A DNA stretch of 64,000 nt from Caballeronia sp. SL2Y3 (GCF_022879575.1 NZ_CP084261.1:1116001-1180000); one strand, 5' to 3'. Shown: positions 1 through 8,814, counted from the first letter of the stretch. Translations and numbers: made by a program. The notes: a model not told the origin generated them from the letters alone.

Positions 1-1758
1 ATCGTGCATCAGGTGTCCTCGGTGCCGTTCGGCGAGGCTGTCGCCGCCGACGGCCTGCGCGTCGGCGCGCTGTGGAGCGAGCGCGAAGCGGGCACCAACG
101 GCATGGGCACGTGTCTGATCGAGCGCGACTGCATTGCCGTGTGCCAGCACGAGCACTTCTATCCGCGCTATACGTCGCTCACCTGCTCCGCCGCGCCGAT
201 CTTCGATGAACGCGGCACGATTGCCGGCGTGCTCGATGTCACGAGCCGCTCGAAGCTCTTGCAGCAGCATTCGCTGGTGCTCGTCGGCATGTCGCGGCAG
301 ATGATCGAAAACCGTCTGATCGATGCGCGCTACCGGCACGCGAACATGATCCACTTCCATAGCCGGCCGGAATTCGTCGGCACGCTGCACGCGGGCAAGC
401 TCGCGGTCAGCGACGACGGCGTGGTGCTGGCCGCGAGCCGCAGCGCGCTCTTTCAGCTCGATCTGCGCACGCCCGCGGAACTGTGCGGCAAGCGCATCGA
501 AGAGGCGTTCAACGCGTCGCTCGAAGACATGATCGCGCGCAGCATACGCGGCTCGTTTCATCCGGTCACCGTGTACAGCGCGAAGGCGAACAGCCGCTTC
601 TTCCTCACCGCGCAGACGCCGCGCGAAGCGGCAGGCGGCGCGACGCGCATACTGATGAACGACTCCGCGTTGACGACGAGCACGCGTTTAAAGCCCGCGC
701 GCAAGGAGTCGCGCGAGAATGCGGTTGCAGGCGCAGGCCGTCTCGACAAGCTCTCGCATCTGGAATTCGGCGATCCGCGCATGGCCTCGCAGATTCAGCT
801 TGCCGCACGCGTGATTCAACGCAAGATACCGATCATCCTGCGCGGGCAAACGGGCACCGGCAAGGAAGTCTTCGCCAATGCGCTGCACAGCATCAGCCCG
901 AACGGAGCGGGCGCGTTCGTCGCGGTGAATTGCGCGTCGCTGCCGGAGAATCTCATCGAAAGCGAGTTGTTCGGTTACCGCGCGGGCGCATTCACCGGCG
1001 CGCAGCGTGAAGGACGGCGCGGCAAGATCGTGCAGGCGAACGGCGGCACGCTGTTTCTGGATGAGATCGGCGACATGCCGCTCACGCTGCAGGCGCGGCT
1101 GCTGCGCGTGCTCGAAGAACACGAAGTCACGCCGCTCGGCGCGGAAACAACCGTGAAGGTGGACTTCCAACTCATTAGCGCGAGTCACCGCAATCTCGCG
1201 GAGCTCGTGCAGACAGGCCTCTTTCGCGAAGACCTGTATTACCGGCTCAACGGCATCGAGATCAACTTGCCGCCGCTGCGCGAACGCGCCGATGCCCTCG
1301 CGCTCATCGGCCACATTCTCGAAACCGAATCCACCGATCCGCCCGCGCTGAGCGCCGAAGCACGACAGGCTCTGCTGAGTTATTCGTGGCCCGGCAATAT
1401 CCGTCAATTGCGGCACGTCCTGCAAATGGCGATCGCGCTCTGCGACGGTCCTGAGATTCGCTGCGCGCATCTGCCGCCCGAGATCATGAACGGCGCGCGT
1501 GCCGTGAGCGCGACGAATGCATCCACGGCAAGCGCCACGTCGCCACGGCCGCATCTCACCGACGACGCCGACACCTCCGCGCTCAACGCGATACAGGTGA
1601 GGGAACGCGAGACCGTGTTGATGCTGCTCGACGAACATCGCTGGAACGTGAGCAACGTCGCGAAGGTGCTCGGCATCAGCCGGAACACGTTGTATCGCAA
1701 GATGCATCGGCTGCACATCAGGCTGTCGCACGATTCGCCCACGCCGGATCACGCATGA
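1..1758 (+). CDS. Sigma-54-dependent activator, AcoR-like (5' end outside window)
   Basis: The reading frame is open at the left edge, so the N-terminus is missing; the family is usually about 650 residues and 584 are visible from the GTG at 4. The N-terminal part resembles the GAF sensor region of AcoR-type regulators (AGTNGMGTCL motif). Numbering from that GTG, the AAA+ domain has Walker A GQTGTGKE near residue 281 and the sigma-54 contact loop GAFTGA at 328-333. A Fis-type helix-turn-helix closes the protein (NVAKVLGISRNTLYRK). It overlaps dmrB by ATGA. Sigma-54-like promoters inside this locus make it the obvious candidate regulator of the pqq/fhc genes, but that is inference. The effector is unknown; AcoR relatives sense small carbonyl or alcohol metabolites. 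Confidence 0.9.
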   Translation: MVHQVSSVPFGEAVAADGLRVGALWSEREAGTNGMGTCLIERDCIAVCQHEHFYPRYTSLTCSAAPIFDERGTIAGVLDVTSRSKLLQQHSLVLVGMSRQMIENRLIDARYRHANMIHFHSRPEFVGTLHAGKLAVSDDGVVLAASRSALFQLDLRTPAELCGKRIEEAFNASLEDMIARSIRGSFHPVTVYSAKANSRFFLTAQTPREAAGGATRILMNDSALTTSTRLKPARKESRENAVAGAGRLDKLSHLEFGDPRMASQIQLAARVIQRKIPIILRGQTGTGKEVFANALHSISPNGAGAFVAVNCASLPENLIESELFGYRAGAFTGAQREGRRGKIVQANGGTLFLDEIGDMPLTLQARLLRVLEEHEVTPLGAETTVKVDFQLISASHRNLAELVQTGLFREDLYYRLNGIEINLPPLRERADALALIGHILETESTDPPALSAEARQALLSYSWPGNIRQLRHVLQMAIALCDGPEIRCAHLPPEIMNGARAVSATNASTASATSPRPHLTDDADTSALNAIQVRERETVLMLLDEHRWNVSNVAKVLGISRNTLYRKMHRLHIRLSHDSPTPDHA

Positions 1759-2354
1759 CGCAGCCCGCGCCCGCTCGCCGGCTCGACGAGTTCAAGCCCG
1801 ACGCGCGCTTCGCGTGGTGCGTGACCGGTTCGGGGCACATGATCGAGGAATCGCTCGAACTCGCTTTGCGCCTGCCGCGCTGCGATCTCTTCCTCTCACG
1901 CGCAGGCGAGGAAGTGCTGCCGCTCTATGGCTGGCCTATACGTAAGCTGCGCGAGCACTTCAAGGTCTTTCGCGACAACAGCGCGAGCAGCGTGCCCGTG
2001 GGCATGATCTATCACGGCGAATATCACACCGTCGTGATTGCGCCCGCAACCAGCAACACGGTGGCGAAGTGCGCGCTCGGCATCTCCGACACGTTGCCCA
2101 CCAATCTCTTTGCGCAAGCCGGCAAGCAATGCGTGCCGGGCATCGTTTTCGCATGCGATACAGCGCCGAGCGTCATCACGCAAACGCCTCACGAATGGGT
2201 CGAAGTGAGGCCGCGCGCCATCGAGCTGGATAACGTCGAACGCCTGGCGCGCATCGAACATACGACTGTCGCGCGCACGCTCGATGACCTGAAGGCCGCG
2301 CTCGAACAACGGCTTTCGGACCTGAATCTCGCATGGAACACATTGTCTTCCTGA
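1755..2354 (+). CDS. dmrB: Dihydromethanopterin reductase (acceptor), flavoprotein DmrB
   Basis: This 199-residue flavoprotein resembles DmrB, an FMN enzyme known from Burkholderia xenovorans that reduces dihydromethanopterin to tetrahydromethanopterin as the last step of cofactor synthesis. The visible flavoprotein signature includes an early GSGHMIEE loop and the segment VVIAPATSNTVAKCALGISD, typical of archaeoflavoprotein/phosphopantothenoylcysteine-decarboxylase-like folds. It overlaps the sigma-54 activator by four bases and the next gene by 22 bases, so the three genes look translationally coupled. The surrounding methanopterin-pathway genes support the call. A related flavoprotein of other function is possible but less likely here. 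Confidence 0.83.
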   Translation: MTQPAPARRLDEFKPDARFAWCVTGSGHMIEESLELALRLPRCDLFLSRAGEEVLPLYGWPIRKLREHFKVFRDNSASSVPVGMIYHGEYHTVVIAPATSNTVAKCALGISDTLPTNLFAQAGKQCVPGIVFACDTAPSVITQTPHEWVEVRPRAIELDNVERLARIEHTTVARTLDDLKAALEQRLSDLNLAWNTLSS

Positions 2355-3733
2355 CGGGCAGGCTCGCCGAACAGAGCCTTCGTCGCGTGCTCGAAGGCAT
2401 TGCGCCGACAAGCGCCGCATCGCCCTTTACATGGGAAGTGCGCGAGATCGGGCTGCAAGTGGCGGGCCTCATGACCGCCGACATGATTCGCCGGCGGGTT
2501 GCGACTCCGCTCGGCGAAGGCACGAGCCGCATGATCGTGCCGGGCCGATGCCGCGGCGACCTCGATGCGCTCACCGCGCACTACGGCGTGAAGGTCGAGC
2601 GCGGTCCGGAGGAAGTGAAGGACTTGCCGCAGTTCTTCGGGCGCGAAGCGAGGCATGTCGATCTATCGCGCTACGAGACGAAGATCTTCGCGGAGATCGT
2701 CGATGCACCGCGTCTCGACCTCGAAGGCATCGCCGGCCGCGCGCGCGACTACGCTAAACAGGGCGCGGATGTGATCGACATCGGCTGCCTGCCCGAGACG
2801 CCGTTTCCGCATCTCGAAGACGCAGTGGCGATGCTCAAGGAACAGGGCTATCGCGTGAGCGTCGATTCGATGCTCACCGACGAACTGGTGCGCGGCGCAC
2901 GCGCAGGCGCCGATTACTTGATGAGCCTGAACGTCGATACGCTTTGGATCGCGGAGGAAACGGCATCGACGCCCGTTCTCGTGCCGCGCGAGCCGCACGA
3001 CATGGCATCGCTCGAAGCGGCCATCGACGCAATGAAAGCACGCAATCGACCGTTCCTCGCCGACCCGATTCTCGATCCGATTCCATTCGGGCTCGCGGCA
3101 TCCATCGCGCGTTATGTGAGCTTGCGCGAGCGTCATCCGGACGTTGCGATCATGATGGGCATCGGCAACGTGACCGAGTTGACGGAAGCGGACACGAGCG
3201 GCATCAACGCGGTGCTGCTCGGCATGGCGGCGGAACTGCGCATCGCGGCCGTGCTCACGACGTCCGTGAGCCTGCATGCGCGCCGTGCCGTGCGCGAAGC
3301 CGATGTCGCGCGACGCGTGATGCACGCCGCACGCGAAACGCAGACGCTGCCCAAAGGCATGTCGGGCGACCTGTGCGCGCTGCATGCCAGGCGCCCTTTT
3401 CCCTACAGTGCCGAAGAGATTCACGAACTTTCGCTGTTCGTACGTGATCCTAACTTTCGCGTTCAGGTTTCGGCCCAAGGAATTCATGTCTATAACCGTG
3501 ACGGACATCGCATTGCCACCGACCCGTTCGCGCTTTACCCCGACCTCAAGCTGGAAGCCGACGGCGGCCACGCGTTCTACATGGGCGTGCAACTTGCGCG
3601 GGCCGAGATTGCATGGCAACTCGGCAAGCGTTTCGATCAGGACCAGCCGCTCGATTGGGGATGCGAGGTGGATCGTCCTGAGGAAGATCTGACGGCATGG
3701 CACGCGCCCGGCACGACCATGAAAAAGCGCTGA
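2333..3733 (+). CDS. Dihydropteroate synthase-like protein of the methanopterin locus (DUF6513-type)
   Basis: The 466-residue protein has an N-terminal domain of about 150 residues followed by a pterin-binding TIM barrel. The segment GADVIDIGCLPETPFPHLEDAV resembles the conserved dihydropteroate synthase strand, and LADPILDPIPFG and IMMGIGNVTELTEADTSG resemble later barrel strands. In one-carbon bacteria and methanogens this family sits in tetrahydromethanopterin gene clusters and is thought to act at a dihydropteroate-synthase-like step of pterin assembly; the exact reaction here is inferred. The ATG lies inside the 3' end of dmrB. It is too divergent and too long to be the folate enzyme FolP. 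Confidence 0.78.
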   Translation: MEHIVFLTGRLAEQSLRRVLEGIAPTSAASPFTWEVREIGLQVAGLMTADMIRRRVATPLGEGTSRMIVPGRCRGDLDALTAHYGVKVERGPEEVKDLPQFFGREARHVDLSRYETKIFAEIVDAPRLDLEGIAGRARDYAKQGADVIDIGCLPETPFPHLEDAVAMLKEQGYRVSVDSMLTDELVRGARAGADYLMSLNVDTLWIAEETASTPVLVPREPHDMASLEAAIDAMKARNRPFLADPILDPIPFGLAASIARYVSLRERHPDVAIMMGIGNVTELTEADTSGINAVLLGMAAELRIAAVLTTSVSLHARRAVREADVARRVMHAARETQTLPKGMSGDLCALHARRPFPYSAEEIHELSLFVRDPNFRVQVSAQGIHVYNRDGHRIATDPFALYPDLKLEADGGHAFYMGVQLARAEIAWQLGKRFDQDQPLDWGCEVDRPEEDLTAWHAPGTTMKKR

Positions 3734-3758
3734 CCCATGCGCCTTTCGCGTCACCCAG

Positions 3759-3781
3759 CGGGACACTTTGCTGCGTTCCCG
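3759..3781. promoter_or_regulatory. Imperfect inverted repeat upstream of the pqqA promoter
   Basis: CGGGA at 3759-3763 and TCCCG at 3777-3781 form a short inverted repeat with a 13-base spacer. It ends about 35 bases upstream of the -24 element. Enhancer sites for sigma-54 activators are commonly inverted repeats in such positions, so this is a candidate binding site, but five-base arms are weak evidence. Confidence 0.25.
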
Positions 3782-3815
3782 TCACAGTCATGCGCGCAGA
3801 CGAAGCATCGTCGTT

Positions 3816-3830
3816 TGGCATGGCGCTTGC
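3816..3830 (+). promoter_or_regulatory. Sigma-54 (-24/-12) promoter for pqqA
   Basis: The sequence TGGCATGGCGCTTGC matches the sigma-54 consensus TGGCACG-N4-TTGC with one difference. The invariant GG (3817-3818) and GC (3829-3830) are spaced correctly at 12 bases. Predicted transcription would begin near 3842, giving a leader of about 75 bases before pqqA, which has a good ribosome site (AAGGAG, 3902-3907). The sigma-54 activator encoded at the left end of the window makes the assignment more credible. Confidence 0.72.
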
Positions 3831-3916
3831 GTATGTTCGCACGCGCACGCCGCTCGAATCGAAAGGGCGTCGTCGGCATCGACTGATTCACTCGTTTAAC
3901 CAAGGAGAAAAATGCC

Positions 3917-3991
3917 ATGCAATGGACCACGCCGAGCTTCACCGATATGCGCTTCGGTTTCGAAATCACGATGTATATCGCCACGCGCTGA
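3917..3991 (+). CDS. pqqA: PQQ precursor peptide PqqA
   Basis: This 24-codon gene encodes the ribosomal precursor of pyrroloquinoline quinone. It starts MQWTTPSF and ends [13 protein letters not shown]. Glu16 and Tyr20 form the E-x-x-x-Y pair that PqqE cross-links, and the length matches known PqqA peptides of 22-24 residues. AAGGAG at 3902-3907 gives ideal spacing to the ATG. Unusually, it is not next to pqqB: about 10.5 kb of tetrahydromethanopterin, methylofuran and fhc genes separate them. A sigma-54-like promoter lies 87 bases upstream. No second pqqA copy was found beside pqqB. Confidence 0.95.
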   Translation: MQWTTPSFTDMRFGFEITMYIATR

Positions 3992-4076
3992 GTGCAACGT
4001 CCCACTTGCACGAAGCCGCGTGCGTCAATGCGCCTTCGTGCGAGCCACATGCCTGTGAACGCGCGCGCGGACAGCC

Positions 4077-4646
4077 ATGATCTACGAGACGATCGTCACC
4101 ACGGCGGATCGCGATGGCCGTCCGCATGTCGCGCCCATGGGCGTGCGCTTTCAGGAAGAATCAGCCATTCTCGCGCCGTTTCGCCCTTCGACGACGCTCG
4201 ATAACGTCATCGCGACGCGAAGCGCCGTCATCAACTTCACGACGGACGTGCGCGTGTTCGCAGGCTGCGTCACGGGCTTTCAGCGCGACTGGCCGACGCT
4301 TCGCGCAACAGCGGTGCCGAGCGTGCGGCTCGCGCAAACGCTCGCGCATGCGGAGTTGCAACTGGTGGAAATGAACGACGACGACACGCGCCCCACGCTG
4401 CGCATGGCGTGCGTGCATCGCGAGACGCATGCGCCGTTTCCCGGCTTCAATCGCGCGCAGGCTGCGGTGGTGGAAGGCGCGATTCTGGTGAGCCGTCTAT
4501 TCATGCTGCCGCAAGAGAAGGTAGATAGCGAGATCGACTATCTGCGCATTGCCATCGAGAAGACAGCGGGCGATGCCGAACGCACCGCGTGGAACTGGCT
4601 ATTGCAGGCCATCGAACAGCATCGCGCAAAGACGCTTCATCCCTGA
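4077..4646 (+). CDS. DUF447-type protein of the methanopterin/methylofuran locus
   Basis: This 189-residue protein matches the DUF447 type found beside tetrahydromethanopterin genes in archaea and methylotrophic bacteria. It opens MIYETIVTTAD and carries HVAPMGVRF, which suggests a flavin-reductase-like split barrel near the N-terminus; the C-terminal half is helical (KVDSEIDYLRIAIEKTAGDAE). No catalytic role is established to my knowledge. Its position between pqqA and mfnB, on the same strand, suggests a role in C1-cofactor synthesis or repair. No membrane segment or signal peptide is seen. Confidence 0.75.
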   Translation: MIYETIVTTADRDGRPHVAPMGVRFQEESAILAPFRPSTTLDNVIATRSAVINFTTDVRVFAGCVTGFQRDWPTLRATAVPSVRLAQTLAHAELQLVEMNDDDTRPTLRMACVHRETHAPFPGFNRAQAAVVEGAILVSRLFMLPQEKVDSEIDYLRIAIEKTAGDAERTAWNWLLQAIEQHRAKTLHP

Positions 4647-4668
4647 TCCAACGCTCGGGAGTTCGACC

Positions 4669-5373
4669 ATGACCGCATTGCTCGCAAGCGTCCGCTCGGT
4701 GGACGAAGCGCTCGATGCCGCACAAGCGGGCGCGGACGTGATCGATCTGAAGGAACCCCGCGCGGGCGCGCTCGGCGGCGTCGCGACGGACAAGATCAAG
4801 CGCATCGTTAGCGCATTGAGGGCGCCGTACGCGGTGCGGCCCATCAGCGCGACCATTGGAGACTTGCCGAACGACGCGCTCGATGAAATGACGAACCGCG
4901 TGCTGGACGTCGCGAGCACCGGCGTCGATTATGTGAAGGCCGGCGTCGCGCCGGGACCGCGCGCCGCGGCGTGCTTGCGTCATCTCGCGACCTTGCCGGC
5001 GACGGTCGTGCCGGTGCTGCTTTGCGACGACGGCATCGAGCGTTCGCTCGTTACACTCGCCGCGCAGCTCGGCTTCGTCGCGCTCGTCTTCGATACCGCG
5101 AACAAGGACGGCCGCACGCTGTTCGATTGCGTCGATACCGCAACGCTCGCCACATGCCTTTCGCAAGCGCGGTCACGCGGCATGATGACCGCCCTCGCAG
5201 GATCGCTAGGCTGGCGGGATCTCGAACGGATACGCGCGCTTGCACCGGATATCGCGGGCTTCAGAGGCGCGCTATGCGACGAGCGCGATGGACGCACGGG
5301 ACGGCTCGACGCATCGCGTGTGCGTCAGTGGTCGCGTGCGCTGCATGGCGAGCGCATGACCGCTCACGCGTGA
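4669..5373 (+). CDS. mfnB: (5-formylfuran-3-yl)methyl phosphate synthase, MfnB-like
   Basis: MfnB condenses two glyceraldehyde-3-phosphate molecules into the furan precursor of methanofuran/methylofuran. The 234-residue protein has the expected TIM-barrel pattern. It carries the Schiff-base lysine motif DLKEPRAGALGG (Lys28) and a second lysine in FDTANKDG, agreeing with the two catalytic lysines of the archaeal enzyme. The ATG at 4669 is chosen because it begins the barrel exactly (MTALLASVRS) and follows a CGGGAG-like ribosome site; an in-frame ATG at 4549 would lie inside the DUF447 gene. Its 3' end overlaps the convergent kinase gene by 10 bases. Confidence 0.85.
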   Translation: MTALLASVRSVDEALDAAQAGADVIDLKEPRAGALGGVATDKIKRIVSALRAPYAVRPISATIGDLPNDALDEMTNRVLDVASTGVDYVKAGVAPGPRAAACLRHLATLPATVVPVLLCDDGIERSLVTLAAQLGFVALVFDTANKDGRTLFDCVDTATLATCLSQARSRGMMTALAGSLGWRDLERIRALAPDIAGFRGALCDERDGRTGRLDASRVRQWSRALHGERMTAHA

Positions 5374-5951
5374 AATGCGAGCAGCCGCTCGCGCATGACC
5401 GACGCATCGCCCTTGCTGAACACTTCCACCAGATAATTCGCGTCTCTGACGTAGGCGGGAAAACGTCTGTCGATCACGCCGCTTGCAGCGAGCGCTTCGA
5501 GCGGCGCGTGCGCTTCGATCGCGCACGACTTAACGATCATCAGGCGCTCGGCGTTGAGCGTGGTCGAAAGCCACGCGGCGAGACTGTCGGATGTCGTGTC
5601 CCAGTTGGTCATCGAGTCGGGCGTGGTGCGCATCAGATCGGTCGGCACCCATACGGCCACCTGGCCATCGCGCAGCGCGCGCCGGATGCGTTCTTCGTTC
5701 GATGCAAGCACCAACTCCGGTAGCACGCCCTGCATGAGAATCGCGTATTGAGTCATCGCGAGCAGACACATGTTATGCGCGGCGAGGTCGTCGAAGCGCC
5801 ATTCGCGCTGATACTGCCGCACCGCATCCGCGAAATCGCCCCCGCCAGGCACGATCACGACACGCCCGCCGCCCAGTTCCCAAAGCCGCGTGAGCCACTC
5901 GCGCAGCACGGGATCGTGGCTCAGGCTTCCGCCGATCTTGATCACCCACAT
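5364..5951 (-). CDS. mfnE: Amino-acid-kinase-family protein, MfnE-like
   Basis: The protein opens WVIKIGGSLSHDP and contains VVIVPGGGDFADAVR, the two glycine-rich nucleotide-binding loops of the amino acid kinase fold. In methanofuran synthesis MfnE phosphorylates 5-(aminomethyl)-3-furanmethanol phosphate to a diphosphate. At 195 residues it is short for general amino acid kinases but fits the MfnE type. It lies four bases downstream of the mfnF homologue on the same strand. Function is inferred from fold plus the mfnB, mfnD and mfnF neighbours. Confidence 0.75.
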   Translation of the reverse strand: MWVIKIGGSLSHDPVLREWLTRLWELGGGRVVIVPGGGDFADAVRQYQREWRFDDLAAHNMCLLAMTQYAILMQGVLPELVLASNEERIRRALRDGQVAVWVPTDLMRTTPDSMTNWDTTSDSLAAWLSTTLNAERLMIVKSCAIEAHAPLEALAASGVIDRRFPAYVRDANYLVEVFSKGDASVMRERLLAFHA

Positions 5952-5955
5952 GCCG

Positions 5956-7074
5956 TTATCCTCGTTCGAGATTGACCGCCTCGTTCGCGCCGTCCGTATT
6001 CAAACCCGTTAAGGGCGACGAAGCCAGCAGCGCGACCGCCACGCTCGGCGCGCACGTCGAAGCCCATTCGTATTGCGCTGCATCGTCCGACGCGACTCCC
6101 GCGAGCCGCGCGAAGTCCACATAGCTGCGCGCTTCCTGTTGCGCCAGCGCCGCAGCGAGGAAGCGCCCGCATCCCGCGCCGACGATAGGCGCCCTTGCCA
6201 ACGACTCGTGTTGCGCGCTCACGCGAGCCAGATTGGTTTCGAGCACGCGCAACTGTTCGCGCCGCCATGCAAGCGCGAATCGCCGCCATTCATCGGGGCT
6301 TGCATCGCACGCGTCACGTCCGATCATTCGTGCAATACGCGCACGGCTCGCGGCTTCCGTCTTCGGGCCGTTGTCCGCGCTCGGATGCTGGTCGTGCTCG
6401 GCCCACAACTCGCCGGTCAGGCGATACACGTCCGCTGTCGTCGCGAACCACTCGTTCATCACGCCCGTGGTTTCGCCCCTGAATGCGATGCGATGCGCGA
6501 CACCGCACAAAGGCGTTCGAACGACACCCTGATACACGAGCTCGCCGCTCACGAGACGCTGTGCATCGTTCATGCCGCGTGCGGCGACGTGGCCTGCGAC
6601 GATCGGAATGATGTCCGTGGTCGTGCTGCCGATATCGACGAGCAACGCATGAGGCAAGCGCGTGGCGACGTATTCCGCGGTGGCGAGCCAGTTCGCCGAT
6701 GCGATCTTGCGCCAGCCCTCGCGGCACGCGGAACGGGCGAGCCAGTTTGCTTTTCCGCCGTAAAAGAGCGTGCGCGGCCCGAGCCGTTGCGCGAGCATGC
6801 GGGTCAGCGTGCGCACGCCTTCTGCGCGATCCGCAAAGAGATCGACCATTTCGCCGGTCATGGTGACCGCGTGGCGCGCGCTCGCGTCGGCGGCTTGCGG
6901 CCAGCGTTCGAACACGCTATCGACGGTTCGCTCAAGATGCGTTATGCCTTGCCACAACGGACACGCCCATTGCGCAACATCGACCGCCGTGCCCGCCGTC
7001 GCGAGGCACACCTTCACATGCGCACCGCCCACGTCCCAGCCGAAGACCGGCGCGCCGCCTGCACGCGTCGTCAT
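5956..7074 (-). CDS. mfnF: Hydantoinase/oxoprolinase-like C1-pathway protein, MfnF-like
   Basis: The protein has actin-like ATPase signatures: VFGWDVGGAHVKVCLA near the N-terminus and LLVDIGSTTTDIIPI in the middle. This is the hydantoinase/oxoprolinase relative that couples the furan diphosphate to the glutamyl-tyramine moiety in methanofuran synthesis (MfnF). The ATG at 7074 is preferred over an upstream in-frame start because it overlaps the stop of the preceding gene as ATGA. The 372-residue length suits the family. The order mfnD-mfnF-mfnE on one strand looks like one operon. Confidence 0.8.
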   Translation of the reverse strand: MTTRAGGAPVFGWDVGGAHVKVCLATAGTAVDVAQWACPLWQGITHLERTVDSVFERWPQAADASARHAVTMTGEMVDLFADRAEGVRTLTRMLAQRLGPRTLFYGGKANWLARSACREGWRKIASANWLATAEYVATRLPHALLVDIGSTTTDIIPIVAGHVAARGMNDAQRLVSGELVYQGVVRTPLCGVAHRIAFRGETTGVMNEWFATTADVYRLTGELWAEHDQHPSADNGPKTEAASRARIARMIGRDACDASPDEWRRFALAWRREQLRVLETNLARVSAQHESLARAPIVGAGCGRFLAAALAQQEARSYVDFARLAGVASDDAAQYEWASTCAPSVAVALLASSPLTGLNTDGANEAVNLERG

Positions 7075-8117
7075 GACGACGCTCCCCATGCGCGTAAATA
7101 TGGCTCACGTTGTGCGAAGCCCGGTACACCGTGCGCCGCGAGCAATTCCGCCGCAATGTTGCGCGTCTTGCTGAGTTCGGCATAAGCCATCGTCACGCGC
7201 GGATTGATTTCGATGACGACCGGTCCGCGTTGCGGGTGCCATACGAGGTCGATGCCCGCGAAGCCGCGCAAGCCGGGAACCGCATGCGCCACGCGCTGCG
7301 CGAGTCTTTCGAGCACGCGCCCTCGGTCGCCATGGCGCGCAACGGTATTTACATCGACGCCATCGAACTGTACGACGCGCTCGTGTGGTTTAGACTGCGC
7401 TGCTTCGGAAAGCGCGATACGTTGATGGTTGATGGACAAGAGGCGCGCGCCCGCGTCCTCGCAGAGAAGCGAAAGACTGAGCGGTTCGCCATCGACCCAT
7501 TCCTGCATAACGGGATTGCGCCCGGCCGCAGCGCGCGCTTCGTGTTCTTCGCGGGCTGCGTCGAGTTGATCGTAGACATACGTGTCGAGTGCGCCCGCGC
7601 CGTCATCCGGCTTCACGACCCAGCGGCGTCCGTGTGACGCGACGGCCTGCTCGGGTTCGAGCGAGGGCATGACGGAGATGTCATGGACCGCGAGGCATGC
7701 GGCTGTCGCGCTTTTGCTCGACGCCGTGCGTATGGCTTCTTTGGCGCAGCCGAGCCAGCGCGCCGCGCCGACGGCATCGTGCAACTGCAACAACAGACCG
7801 TCGCATTCGGGCGCGATGATGATGGCATAGTCGTGCTCACGGGCGATGCGTGAGACAAAGCGCGTGATCGGCTCGCCGGGCTGCGGGCGCGCATGCGCGT
7901 GATCCTTGCTCATCTCTTCGAAGCGCGACGTGGCGACGGTGACATCGACGCCTTCGAGCGCGCGCAAGTCGGCGGCGATGGCGTCGCGCATGACGCGGCC
8001 TTCGACGATGAGCGCGCTGAGATCGGCGAGCGTGCTTGCGCTCGCGACATCGGGATCGATGCCGCCGCCGGTGAGGTACTCGAACACGAATATTCTGGTC
8101 AAGGGGAAGCCATCCAT
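7071..8117 (-). CDS. mfnD: ATP-grasp ligase, MfnD-like (tyramine-glutamate ligase)
   Basis: This 348-residue protein has an ATP-grasp layout: a Rossmann-like N-terminal part, an ATP-binding segment WVVKPDDGAGALDTYVY, VMQEWVDGEPLSLSLL, and the metal-binding end GFAGIDLVWHPQRGPVVIEINPRVTMAY. In methanofuran synthesis MfnD is the ATP-grasp enzyme joining glutamate to tyramine, and the neighbours fit that role. The start is uncertain: ATG at 8117 overlaps the ATG of the divergent gene, while an in-frame TTG at 8102 would remove the overlap. Another ATP-grasp amide ligase of cofactor synthesis is the main alternative. Confidence 0.75.
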   Translation of the reverse strand: MDGFPLTRIFVFEYLTGGGIDPDVASASTLADLSALIVEGRVMRDAIAADLRALEGVDVTVATSRFEEMSKDHAHARPQPGEPITRFVSRIAREHDYAIIIAPECDGLLLQLHDAVGAARWLGCAKEAIRTASSKSATAACLAVHDISVMPSLEPEQAVASHGRRWVVKPDDGAGALDTYVYDQLDAAREEHEARAAAGRNPVMQEWVDGEPLSLSLLCEDAGARLLSINHQRIALSEAAQSKPHERVVQFDGVDVNTVARHGDRGRVLERLAQRVAHAVPGLRGFAGIDLVWHPQRGPVVIEINPRVTMAYAELSKTRNIAAELLAAHGVPGFAQREPYLRAWGASS

Positions 8118-8814
8118 GCAGGTGATACCCGTTCTCGATCTGCTCGACGGCCACGCGGTGCGCGCAGTGCGCGGCGAGCGTTCGCGCTACCGGCCGATCC
8201 AGTCTTCGTTGTGCGCGACAAGCGAACCGTTGGAGGTCGCCCGTGCTTTGCTGGCCGCGACCGGCGCTTGCACGCTATACGTGGCCGATCTCGGCGCGAT
8301 TCTCGGGCGCGGTGCGCATATCGACACCTTGGCGTCGCTTCGAGAGGCGCTCGGCGATGGCGTCGCTATCTGGCTCGACGCGGGCTTTCGCGATTTCGCG
8401 TCCATGCGCGTGTTGTTCGAGCGCATCGTGAATATGACGCCATGCGCTCCGGCTGCGACGCTCGTGCCTGTGTTCGGTACGGAGACCTTGCTCGACGCAG
8501 GCGCGATTGGCGAAGCGAGCGTCGCCGGCTATGAACCGATTCTCTCGCTCGACTTTCGCGGCGGGCGCGCGCTCGGTGCGCTTAATGGCGATAGCGCGTG
8601 GTGGCCTTCGCGCGTGATCGTGATGACGCTGGATCATGTCGGTGCCAAGGCCGGACCGGACCTCGATACGTTCGATGCCGTGCGGGCTTTGGCCGGTGAC
8701 CGCTCTTTGATCGGCGCGGGAGGGGTGCGGGATCGCGACGACCTCACGCAGGTCGGGTTGCGCGGCGCGCACGGGTGGCTCGTTGCTTCTGCGATTCATG
8801 ATCGGACGGTTTGA
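8116..8814 (+). CDS. HisA/HisF-related TIM-barrel protein of the C1 locus
   Basis: The protein begins MQVIPVLDLLDGHAVRAVRG, which closely recalls the phosphate-binding barrel start of HisA, and ends with a SLIGAGGVRDRDDL phosphate-loop motif. It is 232 residues, typical for the fold. HisA relatives of this kind are found in bacterial tetrahydromethanopterin clusters, where their reaction is not established; a true histidine-pathway isomerase is unlikely in this setting. AAGGGGAAG at 8101 serves as ribosome site and lies inside the divergent mfnD-like gene. Transcription continues toward a large palindrome before fhcB. Confidence 0.72.
   Translation: MQVIPVLDLLDGHAVRAVRGERSRYRPIQSSLCATSEPLEVARALLAATGACTLYVADLGAILGRGAHIDTLASLREALGDGVAIWLDAGFRDFASMRVLFERIVNMTPCAPAATLVPVFGTETLLDAGAIGEASVAGYEPILSLDFRGGRALGALNGDSAWWPSRVIVMTLDHVGAKAGPDLDTFDAVRALAGDRSLIGAGGVRDRDDLTQVGLRGAHGWLVASAIHDRTV

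Noticed and set aside
3697..4080. 127-codon frame covering pqqA
   Set aside because: pqqA in another frame has a ribosome site and the conserved E-x-x-x-Y peptide; this frame has no family features.
4549..4668. Longer N-terminus for mfnB
   Set aside because: It would lie inside the DUF447 gene and adds residues before the start of the barrel.
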